From contig NZ_WBOS01000001.1 of the NCBI RefSeq assembly GCF_008923245.1, positions 806,001-870,000 on the forward strand: DNA of 64,000 nt, given 5' to 3'. A model generated the notes under the pieces. That model was given only the letters and a program-made list of their open reading frames with translations. It ran no database searches and had not been told where the DNA came from. The translations under genes and the position numbers were made by a program. Source of the DNA: Cytobacillus depressus. Lineage in GTDB: Bacteria; Bacillota; Bacilli; Bacillales; Cytobacillaceae. Every line of letters starts with the position of its first letter. Positions within the stretch are counted from its first letter, which is position 1. Positions 44,258-57,457 of this stretch are shown piece by piece.

Positions 44258-45925
44258 CTAAATGCTTTCTTTTTTTGCCAATTCGATTGAAGCAGTGATG
44301 GATTGTTCTTGATGAAAGTTCTTAAGCAAGGCTAAGTCAAAAACTTCATTCAAATGGCTTACAGGGACTATTTTTATACCGGTAATTTCTTTTAATATGG
44401 ATTGCATATTTTCTTTTGGAATGATCACAGTTTGGGCTCCGGCTTTTTTGGCTGCTTTTACCTTCGGATACACGCCGCCAACCGGTTTGACATGCCCATG
44501 AATACTGATTTCTCCTGTCATGGCAACCGTATGGTCAATTGGGTATTTATAAATAGCCGAATAAATTCCCGTCGCCATAGCAATCCCTGCAGATGGACCA
44601 TCGATCGGAACACCGCCGGGAAAATTCACATGAATATCATAGTCATTCGCTGGAACCCCCATCGAACGAAGAACGGTAATGACATTTTCAATCGACCCTC
44701 TTGCCATACTTTTTCTGCGAATCGATTTCCCTTGTCCGCCGATACTTTCTTCCTCTACGATACCCGTAATATTAATACCGCCCTTTTCCTTGGCCGGGAT
44801 TACGGTTACTTCTATTTCAAGAAGTGCCCCAGTATTTGGACCATAGACAGCTAAACCATTTACAAGACCAATTTCAGAGTCGGTATTAATTTTTCTTTCC
44901 ATTCGAGGACTTAACTGGCTAGATTGAATGACCCATTCAATCTCTTCATCCTTTATGTAATTTCGCTCTTCCGTAATCGCAAGTCCAGCAGCAATTTGAA
45001 TCATATTAACGGCTTCACGACCATTCCGTGCATGAGATGCCAAAATGGTTAAGCCGTTTTCACTAATTGAAAGCTTCACTTTTTCAACTGCTTTTCTAGC
45101 TACATCTGCTACTTCTTCTTCAGCCAACTCACGGAAAAACACTTCCATACATCTGGATCGAATAGCAGGCGGAATTTCATTCGGAGTCCTTGTTGTTGCT
45201 CCAATCAATCGAAAATCGGCTGGCAACCCGTTTTTAAAAATATCATGAATATGATTTGGAATTTGTGTATTTTCTTCGTTATAATAGGCGCTTTCTAAAA
45301 ATACTTTCCGATCCTCTAATACTTTTAACAATTTATTCATTTGAATAGGATGAAGCTCCCCAATTTCATCAATAAATAGGACGCCTCCATGTGCGTTTGT
45401 AACCGCTCCTTGTTTCGGTTGAGGAATTCCGGCTTGTCCCATAGCCCCGGCTCCCTGATAGATAGGATCATGAACAGAACCAATTAACGGATCTGCAATT
45501 CCTCTTTCATCAAAACGGGCGGTCGTTGCATCTAATTCAATAAACACAGAAGCAGGGTTAAATGGGGATTTTGCCGATTTTTTCGCTTCTTCCAAAACTA
45601 ATCTTGCTGCAGCTGTTTTCCCCACCCCAGGCGGTCCGTAAATAATGACATGCTGAGGATTTGGACTGCAAAGAGCTGCTTTCAGTGATTTTATCCCATC
45701 TTCCTGGCCAACGATATCAGCAAAACTTGATGGACGAACTTTTTCTGCTAAAGGTTCAGTTAAAGAGATGGATCTCATCTTTTTCAATTGGTCCATTTCT
45801 TTTCTCGACTCTCTATCAATTGAAACTTTTTGTGTGCGTTGATTTTTAAGCAAATTCCAGAAATAAAGGCCAATAACTATTCCGAAAAACAATTGAACAA
45901 ATAAAACGATCCCCGTCCAACTCAT
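44258..45925 (-). CDS. lonB: ATP-dependent protease LonB (forespore-type)
   Basis: A 555-residue Lon-like protease without the LonA N-domain. Residues 4-24 form a membrane helix (TGIVLFVQLFFGIVIGLYFW). Walker A is [14 protein letters not shown] (about residue 95); the protease site has DGPSAGIAMATGIYSA and GGVYPKVKAAKKAG. In B. subtilis LonB is made in the forespore under sigma-F and lies between lonA and clpX, as here. GGAGGGA precedes the ATG. Confidence 0.95.
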   Translation of the reverse strand: MSWTGIVLFVQLFFGIVIGLYFWNLLKNQRTQKVSIDRESRKEMDQLKKMRSISLTEPLAEKVRPSSFADIVGQEDGIKSLKAALCSPNPQHVIIYGPPGVGKTAAARLVLEEAKKSAKSPFNPASVFIELDATTARFDERGIADPLIGSVHDPIYQGAGAMGQAGIPQPKQGAVTNAHGGVLFIDEIGELHPIQMNKLLKVLEDRKVFLESAYYNEENTQIPNHIHDIFKNGLPADFRLIGATTRTPNEIPPAIRSRCMEVFFRELAEEEVADVARKAVEKVKLSISENGLTILASHARNGREAVNMIQIAAGLAITEERNYIKDEEIEWVIQSSQLSPRMERKINTDSEIGLVNGLAVYGPNTGALLEIEVTVIPAKEKGGINITGIVEEESIGGQGKSIRRKSMARGSIENVITVLRSMGVPANDYDIHVNFPGGVPIDGPSAGIAMATGIYSAIYKYPIDHTVAMTGEISIHGHVKPVGGVYPKVKAAKKAGAQTVIIPKENMQSILKEITGIKIVPVSHLNEVFDLALLKNFHQEQSITASIELAKKESI

Positions 45926-46090
45926 TCTTTTCCCTCCTGCAATCTAGTCTCGGTGGATATATGCTAGTATCTCCCTCACAGAGTTGGAATAAACAATTTT
46001 TTGCTGTAAAAAACTGGAGAGAATTTGAATAATGGGGTCGGGTATAAAACTTAAAACCCATTGTCCGAAAAAGCTTCTTTTTGGCCGGCT

Positions 46091-46472
46091 TGGTAAATGG
46101 ATTGGGATTCCTTTGACCATGGAAGACTATTTTTCGAAGTCTCGGTAAATGAAATGCGATTACTTTGACCATGGGAGACTATTTTTCGACGGCTCGGTAA
46201 ATGAAATGCGATTCCTTTGACCATGGGAGACTATTTTTCGACGGCTCGGTAAATGGATTGGGACTCCTTTGACCACGGGAGACTATTTTTCGACGTATCG
46301 GTAAATGAAATGGGATTCCTTTGACCACGGGAGACTATTTTTCGACGTATCGGTAAATGGAATGGGATTCCTTTGACCGTGGGAGACTATTTTTCGACGA
46401 CTCGGTAAATGGATTGCGATTCCTTTGACCATGGGAGCCTCTTTTTCGACGTCTCGGTAAATGAAATGGGTT
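46091..46472. repeat. 52-bp tandem repeat array (seven units plus partial)
   Basis: Seven contiguous units of exactly 52 bases start at 46091, 46143, 46195, 46247, 46299, 46351 and 46403, with a partial eighth from 46455. Each unit reads CGGTAAATG, then ATTGGGATTCCTTTGACC, then ATGGGAGACTATTTTTCGAC. Units differ at a few positions. There are no spacers, so it is not a CRISPR. A decayed partial unit precedes 46091. The rest of the 599-base lonB-clpX gap holds no gene I can support. Confidence 0.93.
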
Positions 46473-46483
46473 TCAACAACATC

Positions 46484-46509
46484 AAAAGCCAAACCCATTA
46501 AGGTTTGGC
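46484..46509 (-). terminator. Intrinsic terminator after clpX
   Basis: GCCAAACC (46488-46495) and GGTTTGGC (46502-46509) form a perfect stem; TTTTGATG follows on the minus strand, and a T-rich run also follows on the plus strand. Confidence 0.75.
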
Positions 46510-46524
46510 CTTTTCTTTTTCTAT

Positions 46525-47787
46525 TTAAGCTGAAGTTCTTTCTTCTTTCACGATTGTGCCATCTTCAAGAATAAGCTTTGGTGAAGAGTTCTCTGTGATT
46601 GTTTCCTTTGTGATGATACATTTTTTGATATCATCACGGGATGGTAAATCAAACATCACATCAAGCATAATACCTTCAATGATGGAGCGCAGACCGCGTG
46701 CACCTGTTTTGCGCTCAATTGCTTTTTTCGCAATTTCTACTAATGCCGCTTCTTCAAACTCAAGTTCAACATCGTCAAGCTCAAGCATTTTTTGATATTG
46801 TTTCACTAAAGCATTTTTCGGCTTCGTTAAAATTTCAATTAACGCTCCCTCATCAAGCAGGCCAAGACTAGCAATGACTGGAAGACGTCCAATGAATTCC
46901 GGAATTAAACCGAATTTTAATAAGTCTTCTGGAAGGACTTTAGTTAATAAGTCTTTTTGGTCCACTTCTTCTTCTGTCGTTGTAGAACCAAAACCGATAA
47001 CTTTTTGACCTAAACGGCGTTTAATAATTTGTTCAATGCCATCAAAGGCACCGCCACATATAAATAAAATATTTGTTGTATCAATTTGGATAAATTCTTG
47101 ATGAGGGTGTTTACGGCCACCTTGAGGCGGTACGCTTGCAACAGTCCCCTCCAATATTTTTAATAACGCCTGCTGAACCCCTTCACCAGAAACATCTCTT
47201 GTTATCGATGGATTTTCTGATTTACGGGCCACTTTGTCGATTTCATCGATATAAATGATACCTTTTTCTGCTTTTTCTACATCATAATCGGCTGATTGAA
47301 TAAGCTTTAGAAGAATGTTTTCAACATCCTCACCAACATAACCTGCTTCTGTTAATGATGTCGCATCCGCAATTGCAAAAGGAACATTTAAAATTCTGGC
47401 CAACGTTTGCGCTAATAATGTTTTTCCGCTTCCAGTCGGTCCAATCATACAAATATTACTTTTGAAAAGCTCAACATCATCGATTTTACTATTGGAATTA
47501 ATACGTTTGTAATGGTTATATACAGCGACTGATAAAGATTTCTTCGCTTGATCCTGACCAATTACATATTCATCAAGGATATCACGAATCTCAGCCGGTT
47601 TTGGCACATCCTTAAATTCAACTTCTTCTTCAGTTCCAAGCTCTTCTTCAACGATTTCTGTGCAAAGCTCTATACATTCATCACATATATATACGCCAGG
47701 ACCAGCTACAAGCTTGCGCACTTGATCCTGTGTTTTTCCACAGAAAGAACATTTTAATTGTCCTTTTTCATCACTAAATTTAAACAA
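46525..47787 (-). CDS. clpX: ClpX ATPase subunit of the ClpXP protease
   Basis: A 420-residue AAA+ unfoldase. The N-terminal zinc domain has CSFCGKTQ and CDECIELC; Walker A is [20 protein letters not shown] is the IGF loop that docks on ClpP. The TTG at 47787 (then [11 protein letters not shown]) gives the exact family start and length, with AGGGGTG upstream; the longer frame to 47844 has no homologous N-terminus. Confidence 0.97.
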   Translation of the reverse strand: MFKFSDEKGQLKCSFCGKTQDQVRKLVAGPGVYICDECIELCTEIVEEELGTEEEVEFKDVPKPAEIRDILDEYVIGQDQAKKSLSVAVYNHYKRINSNSKIDDVELFKSNICMIGPTGSGKTLLAQTLARILNVPFAIADATSLTEAGYVGEDVENILLKLIQSADYDVEKAEKGIIYIDEIDKVARKSENPSITRDVSGEGVQQALLKILEGTVASVPPQGGRKHPHQEFIQIDTTNILFICGGAFDGIEQIIKRRLGQKVIGFGSTTTEEEVDQKDLLTKVLPEDLLKFGLIPEFIGRLPVIASLGLLDEGALIEILTKPKNALVKQYQKMLELDDVELEFEEAALVEIAKKAIERKTGARGLRSIIEGIMLDVMFDLPSRDDIKKCIITKETITENSSPKLILEDGTIVKEERTSA

Positions 47788-47881
47788 ATCCTTCACCCCT
47801 CGAAAAACTTCAGTTCGTAATTTGATTGTGTGAATCATATGCAAACAGTTAAGTAATTATTTCTTTTTATTTCAATTATCT

Positions 47882-47907
47882 TCTTAGTTATGTATTGCAT
47901 TGTAACA
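47882..47907 (-). promoter_or_regulatory. Candidate extended -10 promoter for clpX
   Basis: TGTTACAAT on the minus strand (47907-47899) is an extended -10 (TGnTACAAT) about 110 bases upstream of clpX. A clear -35 was not seen. No gene is supported in the 423-base gap between clpX and tig. Confidence 0.4.
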
Positions 47908-48162
47908 TATTTTTATATTGGACAGGAAATGAAAACACTTGTGAAGTAGTTAGTTCTTACTAGCTCACTTATTTGCCCAGCTTAGCCTTCCAATTATGAA
48001 TTTCCGCATGCATAGAGGATTCACACAAGACATTGGTAAATTATATTCCCAATAAGTTAAGCTTAACCATTATTGATTAAATTAAATCGATTAAAAGTAT
48101 CCATTTCTTTCATATGTAAGGTATATTAAAGCTCTTATGTCAATATGTATATATCTATTTTA

Positions 48163-48194
48163 CAAAACAAGGCACGATTGGATCGCGCCTTGTT
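48163..48194 (-). terminator. Intrinsic terminator after tig
   Basis: AACAAGGC and GCCTTGTT form the base of the stem with inner CGAT/ATCG pairing, followed on the minus strand by TTTTGTAAA. Confidence 0.75.
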
Positions 48195-48210
48195 CTTTTG
48201 GTCTCACTTA

Positions 48211-49494
48211 TTAAACTGTCTTGCTGTTTTCCACTAAGAAGTCTACTGCTTTTTTGATTTGAAGATCTGCTTTCACACCTTCTAAGCTTCCTAAAGCTTT
48301 TTCGATGCTTTCAACTGACATGTTGTACATTTCAGCCATTTTGTTTAGCTCTGCAGTTACATCTTCGTCTGTTGCTTCGATATTTTCTGCTGTCGCAATC
48401 GCTTCAAGAGTTAAGTTCACACGTACGCGATTTTCTGCTTCTTCTTTCATTTGACCGCGTAATGCATCTGAATCTTGGCCTGAGAATTGGAAGTAAAGGT
48501 CAAGGTTCATTCCTTGCGTTTGAAGACGTTGTTCGAATTCTTTTACCATACGATCAGTTTCAGTCTCAATCATAACAGCTGGAAGTTCAATTTCAGCATT
48601 TTTTGTAGCCTTCTCAACTACAGTGTCTTGAACAACATGCTCAGCTTCATGCTTCTTGCTTTCTTCTAAGCGTGTTTTTACTTTTTCTTTAAGAGCGTCT
48701 AAAGTTTCAACTTCTTCGTCTACATCTTTAGCAAACTCGTCATCTAGAGCAGGAAGTTCTTTTGATTTAATTTCATGAACAGTTACTTTAAATACAGCAG
48801 GTTTGCCAGCTAGCTCAGCAGCATGATACTCCTCAGGGAATGACACTTCAACATCCTTAGATTCGCCAGCAGCTGTTCCTACTAATTGTTCTTCAAATCC
48901 TGGAATGAATTGTCCAGAACCAAGCTCAAGAGAATAGTTTTCAGCTTTTCCGCCTTCAAATGCTTCTCCATCAACAAAGCCTTCAAAGTCCATAACAACT
49001 GTATCGCCATTTTCAGCTTTGCCTTCTTCTTTTACTGCAAGCTCAGCTTGTTTTTCTTGCATTGATTTAAGCTCGTTGTTTACATCTTCTTCAGTAACTT
49101 CTGTATTGAATTTTTCTACTTCAATACCTTTATATTCGCCAAGCTTAACTTCAGGCTTTAATGTAACCTTTGCAGTGAAGATGAAGCTTTTGCCTTTTTC
49201 AATTTGCTCAACATCGATTTCTGGGCGATCTACTGGCTCAATTCCAGTTTCTTCAATTGCACCTGCATATGCTTCAGGTAGAAGATAATCAACAGCATCT
49301 TGATAAAGAGATTCTATGCCGAAACGTTTTTCAAACATACCGCGAGGCATTTTTCCTTTACGGAATCCTGGTACATTGATTTGTTTTACTACTTTTTTGA
49401 ATGCAGCGTCTAAACCTTCGTTTACTTTTTCTGCATCTACTTCAACTGTAAGAACTCCAAGGTTCCCTTCTAGCTTTTCAAATTTTGCAGACAT
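48211..49494 (-). CDS. tig: Trigger factor (ribosome-bound chaperone and prolyl isomerase)
   Basis: A 427-residue trigger factor. The ribosome-binding signature is GFRKGKMPR (about residue 44). The FKBP-type prolyl isomerase domain spans about 150-240 ([17 protein letters not shown] and [15 protein letters not shown]). The helical C-terminal chaperone domain completes it. The ATG at 49494 has GGAGGGA 7 bases upstream; an in-frame start at 49524 lacks this. Confidence 0.97.
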   Translation of the reverse strand: MSAKFEKLEGNLGVLTVEVDAEKVNEGLDAAFKKVVKQINVPGFRKGKMPRGMFEKRFGIESLYQDAVDYLLPEAYAGAIEETGIEPVDRPEIDVEQIEKGKSFIFTAKVTLKPEVKLGEYKGIEVEKFNTEVTEEDVNNELKSMQEKQAELAVKEEGKAENGDTVVMDFEGFVDGEAFEGGKAENYSLELGSGQFIPGFEEQLVGTAAGESKDVEVSFPEEYHAAELAGKPAVFKVTVHEIKSKELPALDDEFAKDVDEEVETLDALKEKVKTRLEESKKHEAEHVVQDTVVEKATKNAEIELPAVMIETETDRMVKEFEQRLQTQGMNLDLYFQFSGQDSDALRGQMKEEAENRVRVNLTLEAIATAENIEATDEDVTAELNKMAEMYNMSVESIEKALGSLEGVKADLQIKKAVDFLVENSKTV

Positions 49495-49654
49495 GAATAG
49501 TTCCCTCCAACAATCTATTATCATTCATTTTCGCAATGAATTGGTATTGATACAGCTCGTTTTCCAAGCATTATCATCTTTTTACATAATAAATACCATT
49601 TACATATACAACCATTATATTATAACATACAGACCCAAGCTTTCAACAATGAAG

Positions 49655-50683
49655 CTAATAATTTGGGGATGAAAATTCTTCTATTTCCTTTAAAACAGCT
49701 ACAGCTTCGCCTATTTCTTCCTCCACGACATTGTATCTTAAAGCTAGCTCTTTCGAGGAATAATGCAGTCCTTGGTATTCAGAAGCTAAGCTATGATACG
49801 CCGCACACCATGTTTCTTCATTATAAGGCTTTAGCTCGAACGGAAAAAGCATAAAAAAATGCCGCTCTATTAAACTTTTGATATGTTCAAATAGAATAGG
49901 GTCTTCATGTACTAGCTGCTCTTCAACTATTTTTAGAATGGCCTCCATCTGATTGAATTGTCGATCAGCTTGCATTTTCGACGGATTAATAACTAGCTCT
50001 TCCCCAAGCTTTTCGACAATTAATTTTTGGTCGCATTCCTGTTCAATTAACACATTGATGAGCATCGTTTTAAAAAACGGCTGACCTTCTTTTGATTGTA
50101 AATAAGCTTTTATCTCATCAATATAAGGGCGAATATTGCGTTCTGCTAACTGTGCAGCAATTTGAATTTGCTCTTGCTGATCACTGATTGATAAAAGGTC
50201 TAGCTCCTTTTTATCAGGCTCTTCTTCATAAAAGTCCTCATTATTGATCTCTGGTGAAGTTTCAGCCATTCTTTTGCTGAATTGCAGCATTCGAGTAAAA
50301 TGATCGAGCTTTTCTAGTGGAATTTCTTTTTCTTCTATTAATACCTCAATTGTAGAAACGATCTCATTGTATTGATGTAACTGAACAAGAATCATTAAAT
50401 AAAGCTCAATTACTTGAATATAGTCGCCAATTCCCTTTTGGAGCATCGTATTTGCAAATTCCTTTGCCTTTGTTAATTGCCCCGACTCAAAATAGGCAAG
50501 GGCTAGTCCAATATGTATATCACTATTTTCTTGTTCTAAACTTAAAGCTTCCTCCAAAAATCCAATGGCCTCACTAAACTTTTTCTGCTGTAAGCTTTCC
50601 AGTCCTTTTTCCAGAAGTCTTTTCTCCAGGTCGGGAAAAAGAAGTACTTTGTCATTTAGTTTTTTCCGAGCCCGCTTTTTCAT
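49655..50683 (-). CDS. ysoA: TPR-repeat protein YsoA
   Basis: A 342-residue soluble helical protein. Tetratricopeptide repeats are visible at about 25-100 (GLESLQQKKFSEAIGFLEEA, then ALAYFESGQLTKAKEFA). Its place between leuD and tig matches ysoA in B. subtilis. The function is unknown. The ribosome binding site is weak: ATG at 50683 or GTG at 50692 are both possible. Confidence 0.85.
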   Translation of the reverse strand: MKKRARKKLNDKVLLFPDLEKRLLEKGLESLQQKKFSEAIGFLEEALSLEQENSDIHIGLALAYFESGQLTKAKEFANTMLQKGIGDYIQVIELYLMILVQLHQYNEIVSTIEVLIEEKEIPLEKLDHFTRMLQFSKRMAETSPEINNEDFYEEEPDKKELDLLSISDQQEQIQIAAQLAERNIRPYIDEIKAYLQSKEGQPFFKTMLINVLIEQECDQKLIVEKLGEELVINPSKMQADRQFNQMEAILKIVEEQLVHEDPILFEHIKSLIERHFFMLFPFELKPYNEETWCAAYHSLASEYQGLHYSSKELALRYNVVEEEIGEAVAVLKEIEEFSSPNY

Positions 50684-50774
50684 ATAGCTCACGCCGCTTC
50701 TTTTTTTGAAGTAAGTTTAACATGTTTTTTTCGAAAAAACAAAAGGACTCACAGAATGAACTGCGAATCCTTTG

Positions 50775-50957
50775 ATTTTGTCTAGCTCCAGTGCCTACCC
50801 CCTCGAGGTCATAAGCCAAATCCTTTCAAAAGGGAAAAGCACCTTTTGTAAGGACTCGTCTTATGCTTGTCGGGGATGAACACCAAGGAAAGCTCCTAAG
50901 CATAATCACCGCAGGAACAATCCGCTCTTTGATTGTTCCGAAGGCGCTTGCGCTTTT
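50775..50957. repeat. Family A intergenic repeat between leuD and ysoA
   Basis: In inverted orientation relative to the others: it starts TGTCTAGCTCCAGTGCC and ends GGCGCTTGCGCTTTTC. It contains CCCCCTCGAGGTCATAAGCC, GTCTTATGCTTGTCGGGG and a GGAACAATC/GATTGTTCC hairpin. No gene is supported in the 280-base gap. Confidence 0.7.
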
Positions 50958-50963
50958 CTTTTT

Positions 50964-51554
50964 TTAAACCGCTTCAGTAGATTTTTCAAATTCAGCAATT
51001 TTGTCATCAAGCTGGAGGGTAATTTCGATTTCATCCCAGCCATTCATCAGCATTCTTTTCCAATACTTGTTAATCGGGAAGGTTGTTGAGAAGCCTTTAT
51101 CGTCTGATATTGTCTCTTGCTCCAGATCAACATTTAGCTCATATGGCTGATTTTTCGCCTGGGCTAGTAAGTATTTTACTTCATCAGCTTTTAATTCAAT
51201 AGGAAGCATGCCATTTTTTAAGCAGTTTTGATGAAAAATATCTGCGAATGATGGGGCAATAACAGCTTGAAACCCATAATCTAATAGAGCCCAAGGTGCA
51301 TGTTCCCTTGAGGATCCACAGCCAAAGTTTTCATTGGCAATTAAGATGGAAGCTCCTTGATTTTCTAGTTGATTCAATTCGAATTCAGGATTAGGTTCTC
51401 CTTCCTTCGTAAACCGCCAATCATAAAATAAAAATTGACCGAAGCCTGTTTTTTCGATTCTTTTTAAAAATTGCTTCGGTATGATTTGATCTGTATCCAC
51501 ATTTGCACGGTCAAGCGCAACTGCTTTTCCTGTAACTACGTGAAAGCCGCTCAT
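50964..51554 (-). CDS. leuD: 3-isopropylmalate dehydratase small subunit
   Basis: A 196-residue swivel-domain subunit of isopropylmalate isomerase. DTDQIIPKQFL and FGCGSSREHAPWAL are the family blocks for substrate binding. It works with LeuC in leucine synthesis. GGAGG precedes the ATG, 25 bases from leuC. Last gene of the ilv-leu operon. Confidence 0.97.
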   Translation of the reverse strand: MSGFHVVTGKAVALDRANVDTDQIIPKQFLKRIEKTGFGQFLFYDWRFTKEGEPNPEFELNQLENQGASILIANENFGCGSSREHAPWALLDYGFQAVIAPSFADIFHQNCLKNGMLPIELKADEVKYLLAQAKNQPYELNVDLEQETISDDKGFSTTFPINKYWKRMLMNGWDEIEITLQLDDKIAEFEKSTEAV

Positions 51555-51579
51555 TTGGCATTCCCTCCTTTAAATATTA

Positions 51580-52992
51580 TTAAACTATTTCAGCTGTAAT
51601 TAATGAACTAACATCGACAAATCTTCCGTAAATAGCAGCCGCCGCTGCCATTATCGGGCTGACTAAATGAGTTCTTGCCCCTGAGCCTTGACGCCCTTCA
51701 AAGTTCCTATTTGATGTTGAAGCACAATGCTCCCCGCTCGGCACAATATCATTATTCATGCTTAAACACATACTGCAGCCAGAATCACGCCATTCAAATC
51801 CAGCCTGCTTAAAGATAGTATCTAATCCTTCTGACTCCGCTTGTTTCTTCACTTGCTGCGATCCTGGTACAACTAGTGCCCGAACATTTGCATGAACTTT
51901 CTTCCCTTTTGCGATACTGGCAGCTTGGCGCAAATCTTCAATTCTTGAATTCGTACATGAGCCAATAAACACATGCTGAATCTCAATATCTTCAATTTTT
52001 TGACCTTCTTGCAAGCCCATATATGCCAATGCACGTTCAAGTGATTTCTTTTCAATCTCTGTTTCGCAATCATTCATTGTTGGAATGGTTTCATTTACTT
52101 TTGCTGTCATTGCTGGGTTTGTTCCCCAGCTAACCATTGGGGCAACATCACTTGCATCAATGGTAATCACACGATCATACTCTGCATCTGGATCAGATGC
52201 TAGTTCACTCCATTTTTCTACAGCAGCTGTAAAGTCCTCGCTCTTTGGTGCATACCTTCTTCCTTCTATATAATTAAAAGTTGTTTCATCCGGGCTCACA
52301 AGACCTGCACGTGCGCCTCCTTCAATGGACATATTACAGATTGTCATCCTTTCTTCCATTGTCATTCTTTTAATTGTATCCCCACAGTATTCAATGACAT
52401 GGCCAGTCCCAAAGTCAAATCCGTACTTGGCAAGAACATATAAAATGACATCCTTTGCAGTCACACCTTTTTTCAATTCGCCATTAATTTCAAGCTTTAA
52501 TGTCTTTGGCTTTGTTCGCCAAATCGTCTGAGTGGCTAAGACGTGTTCAACCTCGCTTGTTCCAATCCCAAATGCGATCGATCCGAAGGCTCCATGTGTA
52601 GATGTATGACTGTCACCGCAAACAATTGTCATTCCAGGCTGCGTCAAGCCAAGCTCTGGTCCAATAACGTGGACAATCCCTTGATCTGGGCTATCAATTC
52701 CTGCTAATTGAATATCGAATTCGTGGCAATTCTTTTCTAAAGTAGTCATTTGATTTAAGGCAACATCATCCTTAATTTCATAACGGTTATCTGTTGGAAT
52801 ATTATGATCAACTGTAGCAAACGTTTTATCTGGTCTTCTTACCTTCCGATTCTTCACTCTTAAGCCAGAAAACGCTTGTGGAGAAGTAACTTCATGGACT
52901 AGATGAAGGTCAATATACAATAAATCCGGTTTCCCTTCTTCTTGATGGACGATATGCTTTTCCCAAATTTTCTCGATAATGGATTTCCCCAT
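51580..52992 (-). CDS. leuC: 3-isopropylmalate dehydratase large subunit
   Basis: A 470-residue aconitase-family subunit. Iron-sulfur cluster cysteines lie in [12 protein letters not shown] and [24 protein letters not shown] is the active-site block. AAAGGAGGAGG precedes the ATG. A terminator-like hairpin stands between this gene and leuB. Confidence 0.97.
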   Translation of the reverse strand: MGKSIIEKIWEKHIVHQEEGKPDLLYIDLHLVHEVTSPQAFSGLRVKNRKVRRPDKTFATVDHNIPTDNRYEIKDDVALNQMTTLEKNCHEFDIQLAGIDSPDQGIVHVIGPELGLTQPGMTIVCGDSHTSTHGAFGSIAFGIGTSEVEHVLATQTIWRTKPKTLKLEINGELKKGVTAKDVILYVLAKYGFDFGTGHVIEYCGDTIKRMTMEERMTICNMSIEGGARAGLVSPDETTFNYIEGRRYAPKSEDFTAAVEKWSELASDPDAEYDRVITIDASDVAPMVSWGTNPAMTAKVNETIPTMNDCETEIEKKSLERALAYMGLQEGQKIEDIEIQHVFIGSCTNSRIEDLRQAASIAKGKKVHANVRALVVPGSQQVKKQAESEGLDTIFKQAGFEWRDSGCSMCLSMNNDIVPSGEHCASTSNRNFEGRQGSGARTHLVSPIMAAAAAIYGRFVDVSSLITAEIV

Positions 52993-53028
52993 TTTTTTCC
53001 TCCTCCTTTAATGTTATCTTTAAAAGAA

Positions 53029-53050
53029 ACACGACCAGTTCTGGTCGTGT
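53029..53050 (-). terminator. Intra-operon hairpin between leuB and leuC
   Basis: A perfect 10-bp stem (53029-53038 with 53041-53050) and a 2-base gap, followed on the minus strand by TTCTTTT. It has the form of a terminator inside the leu operon, about 35 bases before the leuC start. Confidence 0.55.
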
Positions 53051-53103
53051 CCGCTTTTCTCTGTCTTGCTCTAGCGGCTTATCAAGCCGCTTCCGCTTTT
53101 CTA
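53051..53103. repeat. Family A repeat remnant between leuB and leuC
   Basis: CCGCTTTTCT, TGCTCTAGCGGCTTATCAAGCCGCT and TCCGCTTTTC are the element ends with a perfect AGCGGCTTGATAAGCCGCT palindrome in the middle. It may be a mini version of family A. Confidence 0.45.
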
Positions 53104-54213
53104 TGCATAAGCTCCCATAATATTTAGAATAGCTTCATTATCAAGTAAGGTTGCCTTTACTTGTTCAACCATTTCCGTTGTTGATACTTGATGCTTTCCG
53201 AACGCCATAATGTCTCCTGTTCGATAACCTGCTTCAAGTACTTGACTGACTGCTTGCTCAATTGCTTCGGCCTCTTCATTCATGTTAAATGATAGACGTA
53301 GCATCATTGCTGCAGAAAGAATGGTTGCTAATGGATTTGCTAAATTTCTGCCTTCAATATCAGGGGCCGAGCCATGGATTGGTTCATATAAGTATGGACC
53401 CGCTTCTGAAAGACTTGCTGAAGGCAGCATCCCTAATGATCCCGTTAAGACAGAAGCTTCATCACTTAAAATGTCACCGAATAAATTCTCTGTGACAATG
53501 ACATCGAATTGTGTCGGCTTTCTGACTAATTGCATTGCAGCATTATCAACTAACATATGCTCAAGCTCAACTTCGGGATAGTCTTTAGCAATCTCCTCGG
53601 CTACCTCTCTCCACATTCGGCTAGATTCCAGTACATTCGCCTTATCTACGGAAGTGACTTTGCCCGTCCGGGATTTCGCCAGTTCAAATGCTAGCTTGAT
53701 CACTCTTTCCATTTCATTTCTTTGATAAAATAATGTATCAACAACTGCATCCCTGCCATTTTGCTGAATCCGTTCACTTGGCTTGCCAAAGTATAGACCG
53801 CCTGTCAGCTCCCGGACCATTAACATATCTACATTCTCGATTACTTCTTTCCTTAATGGTGAAGAATCTGCAAGACTTTGAAAATATGTTGTTGGCCGTA
53901 AATTTGCATATAAATTTAATTCTTTACGAATTTTTAATAAGCCGCGTTCAGGCCGGAGGTGGACCGGTTGGCTCTCCCACTTCGGTCCGCCAACCGCTCC
54001 TAGTAAAACCGCATCGCTTTGTTTACATAGCTCAACTGTTTCATCAGGCAGTGGGGTACCAACCGTATCAATTGCTTCTCCACCAATTTTTCCATATTCA
54101 AAATGAAACTGGTGACCGAAGCGCTCTCCAACAGCTTGTAAAACTTCAATTGCTCCTTTTACGACCTCTTTGCCGATTCCATCTCCTGGTAGTACAGCGA
54201 TACGCTTTTCCAT
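53101..54213 (-). CDS. leuB: 3-isopropylmalate dehydrogenase
   Basis: A 370-residue NAD-dependent decarboxylating dehydrogenase. LPGDGIGKEVV, MVRELTGGLYFGKP, DNAAMQLVRKP, NLFGDILSDEAS and the NAD-binding EPIHGSAPDIEG are intact. The stop lies at the edge of the repeat remnant. Confidence 0.97.
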   Translation of the reverse strand: MEKRIAVLPGDGIGKEVVKGAIEVLQAVGERFGHQFHFEYGKIGGEAIDTVGTPLPDETVELCKQSDAVLLGAVGGPKWESQPVHLRPERGLLKIRKELNLYANLRPTTYFQSLADSSPLRKEVIENVDMLMVRELTGGLYFGKPSERIQQNGRDAVVDTLFYQRNEMERVIKLAFELAKSRTGKVTSVDKANVLESSRMWREVAEEIAKDYPEVELEHMLVDNAAMQLVRKPTQFDVIVTENLFGDILSDEASVLTGSLGMLPSASLSEAGPYLYEPIHGSAPDIEGRNLANPLATILSAAMMLRLSFNMNEEAEAIEQAVSQVLEAGYRTGDIMAFGKHQVSTTEMVEQVKATLLDNEAILNIMGAYA

Positions 54214-54293
54214 TTTTATCCCTCCGTTTTATTAATTATGCGGTTATCTAGTTGATTAAACAAAATTATCATCTAATGAATAATGACTTATTC

Positions 54294-56865
<2,572 letters not shown>

Positions 56866-56938
56866 CTAAAAGTTTATTTTTTATTTTGAATTTTTTATTT
56901 AACTTATTGGTTATTATTCTGAATAGAGTATTTCATAC

Positions 56939-57457
56939 TTAAATGATTGAAATTGCTTTTTGTTCTTTTTCTGACCGCTGTGTAGCTCTAGGGAAAGCAG
57001 TTGTGCCTGTTCTAGCCAATTCCTTAATCCCGTAAGGTCTAATTAAATCAATAAATGCTTCAATCTTTTCAAATTCGCCAGTGATTTGAATAACAATACT
57101 GTCTTTGCCCACATCAACGACGTTTGCGCGAAATGGCTCAATAAGCGAGTAAATTTCGTTCCGTGTTTGCGGCGTCGAGAGCACTTTAATTAAGGCTAAT
57201 TCTCTTGCAACAATTGCTTGGTCAGTTATATCAATAACTTTGAGAACATCAATTTGCTTGTTTAGTTGTTTCGTAATTTGTTCTGTTTCACGATCACTTT
57301 CAACGTGGATCACACAAGTGATTCGAGAAACGCCCTCTTGCTCTGTTAATCCAACAGAGATGCTTTCAATATTAAAATTTCGCTTAGAAAATAAATTTGT
57401 AATTCTGTTTAAAACTCCTGGTCGATTTAGTACTGTCATGCTTATTGTTCTTTTCAA
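56939..57457 (-). CDS. ilvH: Acetolactate synthase small (regulatory) subunit
   Basis: A 172-residue ACT-domain subunit that gives valine feedback to Ilv[21 protein letters not shown] (about residues 11-30) is the ACT start. The TTG start overlaps the ilvB stop (TTGA) with AGGTG 8 bases upstream. Confidence 0.95.
   Translation of the reverse strand: MKRTISMTVLNRPGVLNRITNLFSKRNFNIESISVGLTEQEGVSRITCVIHVESDRETEQITKQLNKQIDVLKVIDITDQAIVARELALIKVLSTPQTRNEIYSLIEPFRANVVDVGKDSIVIQITGEFEKIEAFIDLIRPYGIKELARTGTTAFPRATQRSEKEQKAISII

Noticed and set aside
46089-46472. Possible CRISPR array or tandem operator for CtsR
   Set aside because: Units are contiguous 52-base direct repeats without unique spacers, so it is not a CRISPR. 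GGTCAAA occurs once per unit and lacks the second heptamer at 3-base spacing needed for CtsR.
46283-46498. Open frames on the minus strand within the 52-bp array
   Set aside because: The unit length is not a multiple of three, the frames change between units, and no ribosome binding site fits.
53733-54251. Plus-strand frame of 172 codons within leuB
   Set aside because: Antisense to leuB with no start signal; a product of leuB codon bias.
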